Part shown: one piece after another, positions 52,996 through 61,460 of the stretch
Layout: every line of letters begins with the position of its first letter
How positions within the stretch are numbered: position 1 is the first letter of the stretch
Assembly (NCBI GenBank): GCA_035654795.1
Contig: DASRWC010000029.1
Span: forward strand, 62,001-126,000
Origin: JAAYLC01 sp035654795
GTDB taxonomy: Bacteria; Bacteroidota; Bacteroidia; Flavobacteriales; Flavobacteriaceae
Direction: 5' to 3'
Length of the DNA: 64,000 nucleotides
Notes under the pieces: generated by a model
Databases searched by the model: none
Seen by the model: the letters and a program-made list of their open reading frames with translations, nothing else
Told to the model about the DNA's origin: nothing
Position numbers and translations under genes: made by a program

Positions 52996-53655
52996 TTAAT
53001 TAGATTGTGTTTCGTCTGTATTGTCAGAAGAAGTTTCTCCAACAGCGGTTTGTAATTCTGATGGTCCCCCTTTGGCTGCAGTAGTTAAAATGCCCGGTTC
53101 ACCCATCAAATTTGCTTTTAAGTCCATGACATGCATGGCTATTTGCCATCTTTCTTTTGAATTTACTTGAGACGCATACGAGCCCATAGAGTTGAGACCA
53201 TACGTTTCTACATGATAAATTCTTCCCGGCACAATAGCCCTTCCTGCATCGGCATAACTCGGAACACCCAGATATTTTTCTCTTTCCACAAGAATTCCTT
53301 TCCCGTCTCCTTTATCACCGTGACAAACTGCACAGTATAGGGTATAAAGATGAGCTCCTGTTGCCAAGTTTTCTTCAGTTACTTCAAATGGGAAATCCAA
53401 AATATCCTTGGATTTATCGTACCCTTCAAAGTTATTTTCTAGTTCGTAGGGTTCATAGCCTCTAGGAATTGTATTTTCTGCCGGAAGCATAGCTGATTGT
53501 TCTCCCGGAAATATTTCATAGGCACCATAGGTTTCGTAGCTAGGTGACACATACATATCGGGAAAATATTGATAGTTCGGTTTGTTTTTATTAAAACACC
53601 CCACCAAAGTCGATGAAACCGCCAGGATGATGGCAATATTAGATAGTGTTTTCAT
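52996..53655 (-). CDS. actE: Alternative Complex III subunit ActE, monohaem cytochrome c lipoprotein
   Basis: 219 residues with a lipoprotein signal (AVSSTLVGCFNK; lipidated Cys at 20), then a class I cytochrome c domain with a single haem motif CAVCH (residues about 111-115) and a likely axial Met in the following region. It is the small c-type cytochrome of ACIII, on the periplasmic side, which hands electrons towards CoxB. Stop codon of actD is 2 bp before its start. The C-terminal 30 residues are polar and lack structure. Confidence 0.94.
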   Translation of the reverse strand: MKTLSNIAIILAVSSTLVGCFNKNKPNYQYFPDMYVSPSYETYGAYEIFPGEQSAMLPAENTIPRGYEPYELENNFEGYDKSKDILDFPFEVTEENLATGAHLYTLYCAVCHGDKGDGKGILVEREKYLGVPSYADAGRAIVPGRIYHVETYGLNSMGSYASQVNSKERWQIAMHVMDLKANLMGEPGILTTAAKGGPSELQTAVGETSSDNTDETQSN

Positions 53656-53656
53656 A

Positions 53657-54193
53657 TTAATGTGCTTCTTCAGTTTTTACTAAGCTTATTTCAGAAGCTC
53701 CTGTGTTATACAAAAATTCTGCAAGCTTATCAATATCGTGATTTTCTACATCCACTTCCATCAGGAAATGATCATCAGTGGTTCTGAGATCAGGATTTTC
53801 AGCTTGTTTAAACGGCCATAAACGGCTTCTCATATAGAATGTGATAACCATTAAGTGTCCTGCAAAGAAGACCGTCATTTCAAACATGATCGGAATGAAA
53901 GCGGGCATATTTTGATGAAATGAAAAGCTTGGTTTTCCCCCAATGTTTTGTGGCCAATCTACAATCATCATATAATTCATCATCCATACTGCAACCGCCA
54001 ATCCTACCAAACCATAAAGGAAGGAGGTAATAGCAAGTCTTGTTGGAGCCAGCCCCATAGCCTCATCCAATCCGTGCACCGGAAAGGGAGTATAAACTTC
54101 AGAGATCTGATATTCTTCAGCGCGGACCTGTTTGACTGCTTGTAAAAGCAAATCATCGTCAGTATATATTGCGTGTATCTTATTTGCTGCCAT
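53657..54193 (-). CDS. actD: Alternative Complex III subunit ActD (DUF3341)
   Basis: 178 residues, DUF3341 membrane protein of ACIII. N-terminal soluble half (IHAIYTDDDLLLQAVKQVRA, then EVYTPFPVHGLDEAMGLAPT) and two transmembrane helices (about 57-82 and 100-125). A C-terminal tail (NHDIDKLAEFLYNTGASEIS) is cytoplasmic or periplasmic. Ends 2 bp before actE and starts 3 bp after actC, so translation is probably coupled. Confidence 0.95.
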   Translation of the reverse strand: MAANKIHAIYTDDDLLLQAVKQVRAEEYQISEVYTPFPVHGLDEAMGLAPTRLAITSFLYGLVGLAVAVWMMNYMMIVDWPQNIGGKPSFSFHQNMPAFIPIMFEMTVFFAGHLMVITFYMRSRLWPFKQAENPDLRTTDDHFLMEVDVENHDIDKLAEFLYNTGASEISLVKTEEAH

Positions 54194-54195
54194 AA

Positions 54196-55995
54196 TTACT
54201 TCTCATTTTTTAAAATAAGTGCCTGTCCCGCCCAGTCATCTTGTTGTGGGCTTCCCGGGAATTCGCTGATAATTTCTTTCAACAACTCATAATCCACATC
54301 AGTCATTCTGCTGATTTGAGTATAGGTAAAAATTCCGATCTGATGCAGTTTCTGTTCAAGTACGGGTCCGACACCATTAATTCTTTGAAGGTCATCTTGT
54401 GTTTCAATTTTAGCATCAAACACACCAATGTTTGCCAACAGTTGAGCTATTTTCCCTTGTCTAACCTGTTCTGACGGAACGGATGGGTTTGTTGCGACCG
54501 GATTTCTGGAATAAGCAAAAGAGTTGTCAAATCTTTTATGTGAAATATTTGCTGCCGGTCCGAAATCGCCTTGATCCAGCTGCTGTACGTGGCTGACATC
54601 GTCCCCATGTTCAGCGCGTAGTCTTTTATATCCTTCTCCGGAAGATTTTAAGATTCCTTTTAAAGTGGCTTGTGAAATTACCGGGAAAGTTCTTGCATAT
54701 AATAGAAATAGAACAAAGAAGAATCCAATGGTTCCCATGAAAGTTCCGATATCCACGAAGGTTGGTTGGAATAAAGTCCACGACGAAGTCAATCGATCTT
54801 TACTCAAGTCAATCACGATAATATCAAAACGCTCAAACCACATTCCAATGTTAATGATTATCGAAACAACAAATGTCCAAATGATATTACGTCTATATTT
54901 TCGTATCCAAAGCGTCAATGGCACAACCATGTTACAAATAATCAGAGCCCAGAAAGCCCACCAGTATGGTCCCGTAGCTGCACCGAATGAAAGGTACACG
55001 TAGTTCTCATAAGGCATTCCGGTGTACCATCCCATAAAATATTCGGTTATATAGGCCACGCTTACAATTCCTCCCGTTACCAAGATAATCTGGTTCATAT
55101 AATCGATATGAAGGACAGTGATATAGTCTTCGAGATGCAAAACTTTTCTCATGATAATAAGAAGCGTTTGCACCATTGCGAATCCTGAGAAAACCGCACC
55201 GGCAACGAAATATGGAGGATAAATAGTACTATGCCATCCGGGAACAACAGAGGTGGCGAAGTCAAATGATACAATGGTGTGAACTGAGAGTACAAGTGGC
55301 GTAGCCAATCCTGCAAGAACAAGTTCTACCTCTTCAAAACGTTGCCAGTCTTTTGCTCTTCCTGTCCAACCAAAACTAAGAATACTGTAAATCTTCTTTT
55401 GGAATGGTTTAGTTGCTCGGTCTCTGATCATTGCAAAATCCGGAAGCAATCCGGTCCACCAGAAGACGAGCGAAATTGAAAGATAAGTTGAAATTGCGAA
55501 AACGTCCCAAAGCAGTGGAGAGTTAAAGTTTACCCATAAGGATCCGAATTGGTTTGGAATGGGTAGTACCCAATAAGCAAGCCATGGACGCCCCATGTGA
55601 ATAATTGGGAAAAGTCCCGCTTGAACTACCGCAAAAATGGTCATGGCTTCCGCAGATCGGTTTACGGCCATTCTCCATTTTTGGCGGAAGAGGAGTAGCA
55701 CGGCAGAAATCAGTGTTCCTGCGTGCCCGATTCCAACCCACCAAACGAAGTTGGTAATATCCCAAGCCCATCCAATGGTTTTGTTCAGACCCCATACTCC
55801 GATTCCTGTTGAAACTGTGTAAATGATACATCCTAATCCCCAAAGAAAAGCAACAAGGGATATGGTAAAAACAATCCACCAAGATTTATTCGCCCTTCCC
55901 AGAATGGGTGCTCCTATTTCAACGGAAACATCATGATAGGACTTTTCTCCCAGAACCAAAGGCTCTCTAATAGGTGCTTCGTAGTGTGATGACAT
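54196..55995 (-). CDS. actC: Alternative Complex III subunit ActC with C-terminal helix-hairpin-helix extension
   Basis: 599-residue NrfD-type membrane subunit that holds the quinol site of ACIII, with about ten helices up to residue 445 (WWVGIGHAGTLISAVLLLFR, YVYLSFGAATGPYWWAFWAL). Unusually the last 68 residues, from about 532, are soluble with a helix-hairpin-helix pattern DDLQRINGVGPVLEQKLHQI and a second helix set (GIFTYTQISRMTDVDYELLK). Such HhH modules bind DNA or nucleic-acid-like ligands in other proteins; here the role is unknown. Lies between actB and actD, 34 and 2 bp apart. Confidence 0.93.
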   Translation of the reverse strand: MSSHYEAPIREPLVLGEKSYHDVSVEIGAPILGRANKSWWIVFTISLVAFLWGLGCIIYTVSTGIGVWGLNKTIGWAWDITNFVWWVGIGHAGTLISAVLLLFRQKWRMAVNRSAEAMTIFAVVQAGLFPIIHMGRPWLAYWVLPIPNQFGSLWVNFNSPLLWDVFAISTYLSISLVFWWTGLLPDFAMIRDRATKPFQKKIYSILSFGWTGRAKDWQRFEEVELVLAGLATPLVLSVHTIVSFDFATSVVPGWHSTIYPPYFVAGAVFSGFAMVQTLLIIMRKVLHLEDYITVLHIDYMNQIILVTGGIVSVAYITEYFMGWYTGMPYENYVYLSFGAATGPYWWAFWALIICNMVVPLTLWIRKYRRNIIWTFVVSIIINIGMWFERFDIIVIDLSKDRLTSSWTLFQPTFVDIGTFMGTIGFFFVLFLLYARTFPVISQATLKGILKSSGEGYKRLRAEHGDDVSHVQQLDQGDFGPAANISHKRFDNSFAYSRNPVATNPSVPSEQVRQGKIAQLLANIGVFDAKIETQDDLQRINGVGPVLEQKLHQIGIFTYTQISRMTDVDYELLKEIISEFPGSPQQDDWAGQALILKNEK

Positions 55996-56029
55996 ACTTA
56001 ACTCTTATATAATTGTTCTAACTTTTTTA

Positions 56030-59000
56030 TTAATTCTCCGAAGTATTTTTAACGATCATTTGATACATAACATTCGGTTTTGTACCTACATCTTCTAATA
56101 AACGATACATACGGTCGTCATTTCTGAGTTTGGTAATTTCCGCATCTTTATCATTTATATCTCCAAAAACAATCGCTCCGGTATCACATGCTGCGGAACA
56201 AGCCGTTTTAAACTCTCCGTCTTTAATTTCACGACCTTCATTTTTGGCATCCAATATAGTTTTTTGAGTCATTTGGATACACAGTGAACATTTCTCCATT
56301 ACCCCTCGAGAACGAACCACAACATCAGGATTTAAGACCATTCTTCCAAGGTCATTGTTCATGTTGTAATCAAACTCATCATTCTCACTATACTTGAACC
56401 AGTTAAATCTTCTTACTTTGTAAGGACAGTTATTTGCACAGTAACGAGTACCTACACAACGGTTATATACCATATGGTTCTGTCCTTGACGGCCGTGTGA
56501 AGTAGCCGCAACCGGACAAACAGTCTCACAAGGTGCGTGATTACAGTGTTGACACATTACCGGCTGGAATGCCACCATCGGATTATCGTAGCTTGGAGTT
56601 TCTACTTTCTTGTAAGTTTCAAATGTTCCAAGATTTTGATGCATCTCGATTTCTTCTTCAAAGGTGTCTCCTGCCGAATAGTACCGGTCAATACGCAACC
56701 AGTGCATATCTCTGAATTTCCTGACCTCATCTTTTCCTACAACCGGAACGTTGTTTTCGGCATGACAAGCAATCACACAAGCCCCACAGCCCGTACAAGC
56801 ATTCAAGTCAATTGACATATTGAAATGATGCCCGATAGAGGTATCAAACGGTGCCCATATATCTGCTCTTTGATCTCTAACCTCTACAGGTTGATGATCA
56901 TATTCTACAGATGGAGTTGGGTTAAAGAAGTTTTTATCTTTGGTATTAAAGATTTCAATGGTGGTTTCCCGAATAATATCTTCACTTCTTCCTGCCATTG
57001 TGCTTTGCATTTGCACGCTTGCAAACTCGTGGGTACCCGATACTTTTTCTACCGACACATTTTGGATCGAAGAGAAGTTTGCATAGAGCGGATAAGCATT
57101 AACACCTGTTTGCATTTCTTTTTGGATGGCAGCAGTTTTTCCGTATCCTAATGCCAATCCTATAGATCCTTTGGCTTGTCCGGGCTGAATGATGACAGGA
57201 ACTTTTTCAAGTGTAACGTTATTCATTGTTATACTCACGTAACTTCCGTCTAGAGCACCGTTTGCAACAATTTTGTTTACTACTCCAAGTTCATCGGCAT
57301 CTGCCTTAGACATGGTAACATAGTTATCCCAGGTGGTTCTGGTAATAGGATCCGGCAATTCCTGAAGCCATGGGTTGTTGGCTTGTTGACCGTCTCCTAA
57401 TGCAGTTTTTGTATATAAAGTTAGTTCAAATCCGCCGGCATTCTCTTGGAATGTTGCCATAGCTCCATCTGAACTGCTGGACTCTAACACTCCACTTCCA
57501 TAACCGGCGGTAGATGCAAAAAATACTCCTTTGGAACTTTTCGCGAACCCGTCATGGAGCGCTTGATTCCATGTCTTTCCGTCTAGAACAGAAGTATTCC
57601 ATGTATCTTTCAAATAATCATAATAGGTCTGAGTTCCACCGGTCCATCTTAGCAGACATTCTTGGAATTGTCTTGTATTGAATAGCGGACGGATGGTTGG
57701 TTGCGAAAGGCTGAAGAATCCTGATTTTAATTGGTAATCTCCCCAAGATTCCAGGTAATGCGGTGTAGCAGCTACCATTTGGGCAAGTTCTGCTGTGGCA
57801 TCGTTTCGCATGGAGAAAGCAAGTGAAAATTCAAGATTTTGGTAGGCCTCTGCGAAAGCTGAACCATTTGGAAGAGAATATACCGGGTCCACGCCCATGG
57901 TAATCAACCCTTTAATAGTTCCGGACATTACGCCGTTTACAACGGCATTCACCGCGGCGTTGCTCCCTTGTCTTATCAGTTTTGGAGCATTAGCATCCAT
58001 AACCTCGCTATCTTTATTAAACTGAAGTGCGAGATTTTGAGCTTCAATCCCGGGCAAATCGGTAATCAGAATACCTTTACTACCAGCACGTTGCAATTGC
58101 GCTTTAGCTGAAGAAACAGCTTGTGCTACATTTTCAGGCAATCCGGAGGTGCTTCCCCCACCTGCAATAGCTTTCAATACTTGCATTTGTTGTGAAGGCG
58201 TAACGGGCACTCTTTTATCAGCTTTAGCTCCTGCTAACGACAAGTTAGATTCAAACTGAATGTGACGCGACATTTTTCCGTTTTTCGGAATTCTGCTTTT
58301 AGCGTAAGACGAACTATATCCCCCACCTTGCCAATCTCCCAAGAAATCAGCTCCTATTGATACAATTACTTCAGCTTTAGAAAAATCATAATCCGGCAAG
58401 GCTCTCATTCCGTATTGGCTTTGGAATGCATCCAAAGCATCAGAACAAGAAACTGCATCATATTCCACATGGCGAACGTTGGGATATTTTTCTGTAAAAT
58501 CTGCAATTAATTTATATGTAGATGGACTCGCCAAAGTTTGGGTTAGTAACACCACCTCTTTTCCAGCCATGGCGTTCATTTTTTGCGCCATAGCCGCATC
58601 AAATTCTGCCCACCCCACTTCATTTCCATCAATTGTCGGTCCCGCCAATCGATTTCGATCATAAAGCCCTAGGATGGAAGCATGGACTCTTGCGTTTACA
58701 CTTCCATTGTGCTCAGACAAGGCATTTCGTTCAATTTTGATTGGTCTTCCTTCCCGGGTTTTGACCAACACGTTTGCGAAGTCAAACCCGTCTCCTATGG
58801 TTGAAGCATAATAATTTGCTTCTCCCGGCACGATTTCATCAGGCATAACCACATAAGGAATTGCCTTTACAACTGGACCATCACAAGCAGCCAATGTTGC
58901 GGCCGCTGTTGAAAATCCGACATATTTTAAGAAATCACGTCTAGTAGTACTAGAAGTTTCAAGCACCTCTTTGTCTCCTAAAAAGTCTTCAACCGGTATT

Positions 59001-59095
59001 TCTGTTGGAAACTCCTTATTTGCCAGCGCCTTAACAATTTCATTGTCCTGGTCAAGCTCATCGATACTTCTCCAGTATTTCTTGTTTGATGCCAT
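56030..59095 (-). CDS. actB: Alternative Complex III subunit ActB (iron-sulfur, molybdopterin-like)
   Basis: 1021 residues. Residues 51-71 hold a Tat-type motif TRRDFLKYVGFSTAAATLAAC whose end resembles a lipobox, so it is probably exported folded by Tat and possibly lipid-anchored. The central part is a molybdopterin oxidoreductase-like fold that in ACIII has no cofactor. The C-terminal ferredoxin domain has four cysteine groups for iron-sulfur clusters: CTGCGACVIACHAENN, CQHCNHAPCETVCPVAATSH, CVGTRYCANNCPYKVRRF and CSLCIQMT with CSAACDTGAIVFGD. Electrons pass from quinol to the haems through these. Start ATG at 59095. Confidence 0.95.
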   Translation of the reverse strand: MASNKKYWRSIDELDQDNEIVKALANKEFPTEIPVEDFLGDKEVLETSSTTRRDFLKYVGFSTAAATLAACDGPVVKAIPYVVMPDEIVPGEANYYASTIGDGFDFANVLVKTREGRPIKIERNALSEHNGSVNARVHASILGLYDRNRLAGPTIDGNEVGWAEFDAAMAQKMNAMAGKEVVLLTQTLASPSTYKLIADFTEKYPNVRHVEYDAVSCSDALDAFQSQYGMRALPDYDFSKAEVIVSIGADFLGDWQGGGYSSSYAKSRIPKNGKMSRHIQFESNLSLAGAKADKRVPVTPSQQMQVLKAIAGGGSTSGLPENVAQAVSSAKAQLQRAGSKGILITDLPGIEAQNLALQFNKDSEVMDANAPKLIRQGSNAAVNAVVNGVMSGTIKGLITMGVDPVYSLPNGSAFAEAYQNLEFSLAFSMRNDATAELAQMVAATPHYLESWGDYQLKSGFFSLSQPTIRPLFNTRQFQECLLRWTGGTQTYYDYLKDTWNTSVLDGKTWNQALHDGFAKSSKGVFFASTAGYGSGVLESSSSDGAMATFQENAGGFELTLYTKTALGDGQQANNPWLQELPDPITRTTWDNYVTMSKADADELGVVNKIVANGALDGSYVSITMNNVTLEKVPVIIQPGQAKGSIGLALGYGKTAAIQKEMQTGVNAYPLYANFSSIQNVSVEKVSGTHEFASVQMQSTMAGRSEDIIRETTIEIFNTKDKNFFNPTPSVEYDHQPVEVRDQRADIWAPFDTSIGHHFNMSIDLNACTGCGACVIACHAENNVPVVGKDEVRKFRDMHWLRIDRYYSAGDTFEEEIEMHQNLGTFETYKKVETPSYDNPMVAFQPVMCQHCNHAPCETVCPVAATSHGRQGQNHMVYNRCVGTRYCANNCPYKVRRFNWFKYSENDEFDYNMNNDLGRMVLNPDVVVRSRGVMEKCSLCIQMTQKTILDAKNEGREIKDGEFKTACSAACDTGAIVFGDINDKDAEITKLRNDDRMYRLLEDVGTKPNVMYQMIVKNTSEN

Positions 59096-59202
59096 AATTT
59101 TTAAACTCGGTTTTAAAGTTGATTTGCGATTTTATCCTCTACACCCTCTTCACGCCTATCGCTCCTCTATATTTATTATCCTTTGTTTCAGATTAAGATT
59201 TA

Positions 59203-60522
59203 TTAGTAGTGGCACTTACCACATTCCAAACCACCCAATTCAGCGATGGTCAATTTTTCTACGCCGTATTTCTTTGAAAGCTCTTCATGGATCTTGGCAT
59301 AATACTCGTTTGAGTTTAGCGCCACATTGGTTTCTTTGTGACACTCAACACACCAACCCATTGTTAACGGGGCGAATTGCTCCATAATTTCCATTTTCTC
59401 TACTTCGCCATGGCACTTCTGGCAAGCCACCCCGGCGGCAGTAACGTGTTGCGAGTGATTGAAATAAGCAAAATCAGGAAGATTATGGATACGAACCCAT
59501 TTTACCGGCTCTGTTTTTCCTGTATAAGCCATTTCATTGGGATCCCAGCCCACGGCCTTGTATAATTTTTGGATTTCCCCATCATAAAACTCTTTCGAAT
59601 ATTCTGCCGTGGCTGTTGATTCCGCAACCTCAGAAATACTCATATGACAGTTCATACAAACGTTTAAAGATGGAATTCCGGCAGTTTTGCTTTGTCTTGC
59701 GGAACTATGACAGAAGTTACAATCAATCCCGTTATCGCCGGCATGAATTTTATGTGAATAGTGAATGGGCTGTACAGGCTGATATCCCTGATCCACCCCA
59801 ATTTGCATCAGATATCCAAAAGCGAAATAACTTGCAGCCAACAGCAGCACTACAGAAGCAACAATCACGAGGAATTGATTTTGTATAAAAGCTTTCCACA
59901 AAGGAAGTCTTTTCTCCTTTTCCTCTTCCACAGTTAATCCTTTGGCTTCGGCAATTCTTCTAAGTGTTGTGAATACCAAGAACAACATGATAATCAACAA
60001 GAAGAAAATCAGAGCTAGAGCCGAAAGCAAAATATTATTTGACACCCCACCGCCACCGGTTCCCGCCGCTGCTGAAGAAGCAACTCCTTCTCCCCCTGCA
60101 GCATCTTGCTTTGGTTGAGATTTGGGCTGATCGGTATATGCTAGAATATTATCTATATCTGTCTCAGACAACCCCGGAAAGGGAGTCATGATTAAACGAT
60201 TATTCTCTTCAAATAAACGGACGGCAGTAGGATCTCCCGCCTGCACTAAAGCCTGGCTATTTTGAATCCATTTATACAACCACTGACGATCAAAAAGCTC
60301 CCCTACTCCTCTAAGAGCCGGCCCTACTGCTTTTTTGTCAAGCTTATGACAGGCAGCACAATTTGATTTAAACAATGCCTCTCCGGCGGCGATATCACCT
60401 CCTGAGTTTGACGAAGCCTCCACTTCATCTTGAGCATATATGGTAGCTGAAAAAGTTAGCAGAAATGCTAACAAAAGAAATGGCAATTTTGAGCGAAGAC
60501 TTATAAAATTTACCTTTTTCAT
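59203..60522 (-). CDS. actA: Alternative Complex III subunit ActA, multihaem cytochrome c
   Basis: 439 residues from the ATG at 60522, the start of the signal (MKKVNFISLRSKLPFLLLAF); the frame opens 8 residues earlier with no signal change. It has six CxxCH haem motifs: CAACH in an N-terminal monohaem cytochrome c domain (about 50-145), then CNFCH, CMNCH, CQKCH, CVECH and CGKCH in the pentahaem domain behind a transmembrane helix (about 170-190) and a second helix. First gene of the ACIII operon. Periplasmic electron carrier. Confidence 0.94.
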   Translation of the reverse strand: MKKVNFISLRSKLPFLLLAFLLTFSATIYAQDEVEASSNSGGDIAAGEALFKSNCAACHKLDKKAVGPALRGVGELFDRQWLYKWIQNSQALVQAGDPTAVRLFEENNRLIMTPFPGLSETDIDNILAYTDQPKSQPKQDAAGGEGVASSAAAGTGGGGVSNNILLSALALIFFLLIIMLFLVFTTLRRIAEAKGLTVEEEKEKRLPLWKAFIQNQFLVIVASVVLLLAASYFAFGYLMQIGVDQGYQPVQPIHYSHKIHAGDNGIDCNFCHSSARQSKTAGIPSLNVCMNCHMSISEVAESTATAEYSKEFYDGEIQKLYKAVGWDPNEMAYTGKTEPVKWVRIHNLPDFAYFNHSQHVTAAGVACQKCHGEVEKMEIMEQFAPLTMGWCVECHKETNVALNSNEYYAKIHEELSKKYGVEKLTIAELGGLECGKCHY

Positions 60523-60611
60523 ACTATGGGTTAAATGTTTGGTCAATTTTTTGGCACACTTTTAGTCATTAGAACCTGTCCAATCAACCGCAGTTACCAG
60601 AAATTAAAGAG

Positions 60612-60619
60612 CAAAAGTA
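60612..60619 (-). promoter_or_regulatory. candidate -7 box for the act/cox operon
   Basis: TACTTTTG on the minus strand, exact TAnnTTTG match, about 90 nt upstream of the actA ATG. The likely promoter for eight genes down to ctaD. No clear TTG at -33 spacing. Confidence 0.4.
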
Positions 60620-60717
60620 CATTATAAACTCGATTTTGAAAGTGTAAACAAAGTGTTAACCGATAATTTATAACAATTCTAAATAACAGAAAAAACCTAT
60701 AGGTTACTTATAAACTT

Positions 60718-60725
60718 TACATTTG
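60718..60725 (+). promoter_or_regulatory. candidate -7 box for the SPOR-like gene
   Basis: TACATTTG, exact TAnnTTTG match, 17 nt before the ATG at 60743. Divergent from the actA promoter about 100 bp away. Confidence 0.45.
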
Positions 60726-60742
60726 CAAAAAGCCTTCGTCAT

Positions 60743-61138
60743 ATGAAAACACCTTCTTTATTTAAGATAATAATACCCACCTTATTAGCGTCTTTCTTAA
60801 CGATATCGACCATGGGCCAACAAGGCACACTCCTAGTTCATGAAGATCCGAAAATACAAGAGCTTCTAAAAATTCAGAAAGAATTGGAGAAGGAAAATAA
60901 ACTTAGCATTGGATACACCATTCAACTCTATTATGGTGAACTTGAGCCTGCAAATGAAGTATTAAAAAAATACAAAAGACTATATCCCGACTGGCCTGCA
61001 TCCATTGAATATGAAACTCCCAATTACAAGGTATGGGCCGGCAATTTTACCACAAGGATTGAAGCAGAGCGTGTTCTTCTCCTACTTAAAAAAGACTTTT
61101 CTGCCGCATTCATTTTAAAACCTGATCGGAAAAAGTAA
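60743..61138 (+). CDS. secreted SPOR-like domain protein
   Basis: 131 residues, signal peptide (MKTPSLFKIIIPTLLASFLT). The mature 105 residues form a SPOR-like fold: beta start YTIQLYYGELEPANEVLKKY and the closing YKVWAGNFTTRIEAERVLLL. SPOR domains bind denuded peptidoglycan at septa. It is the only domain, so this is a small free periplasmic protein. The gene stands alone with its own promoter box, divergent from the act operon. Confidence 0.8.
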   Translation: MKTPSLFKIIIPTLLASFLTISTMGQQGTLLVHEDPKIQELLKIQKELEKENKLSIGYTIQLYYGELEPANEVLKKYKRLYPDWPASIEYETPNYKVWAGNFTTRIEAERVLLLLKKDFSAAFILKPDRKK

Positions 61139-61460
61139 AACGTAGTTCTTTTCAAAAATAGGTTCCGGCCCACTTAAGGGAAGGGTTTTCTTCAAAAATC
61201 CGAATTACAGCATTTCAATGGCTTTTGTAAGCCATTCTTTAACGAGCCCCCCATGAACCGGCGAAATGCCTTTTCACCACGTTTACTGCGTTTCATTTAG
61301 GTAGTGAACAAACTCACTTTCTCCGGAAATGTTCCGGCAACGGGAATCTAATCTTGCATCAAACTGATGACCAGCCAGGCTATTGAAGGAATTTCAATCG
61401 GCAATCAAAAAAGACCACATATAGCATGCAGTCTTTTTAGTTTTTACTTGTGTTACTTAT
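61139..61460. other. intergenic region before infB stop
   Basis: 322 bp with no gene. It holds an 8-bp perfect hairpin (AATGGCTT/AAGCCATT, 61217-61236), possibly ending the SPOR-like transcript, and the infB terminator. Confidence 0.6.
61404..61441 (-). terminator. rho-independent terminator of infB
   Basis: On the minus strand AAAAAGAC-t-GCAT pairs with AT-x-TG-x-GTCTTTTTT. T-run on the minus strand; lies about 20 nt after the infB stop. Confidence 0.75.

Noticed and set aside
51610..60522. Psr/Nrf-type sulfur or nitrite respiration operon
   Set aside because: NrfD-like subunits alone suggested it, but ActD (DUF3341), the ActB layout and the following coxB-ctaD identify Alternative Complex III.
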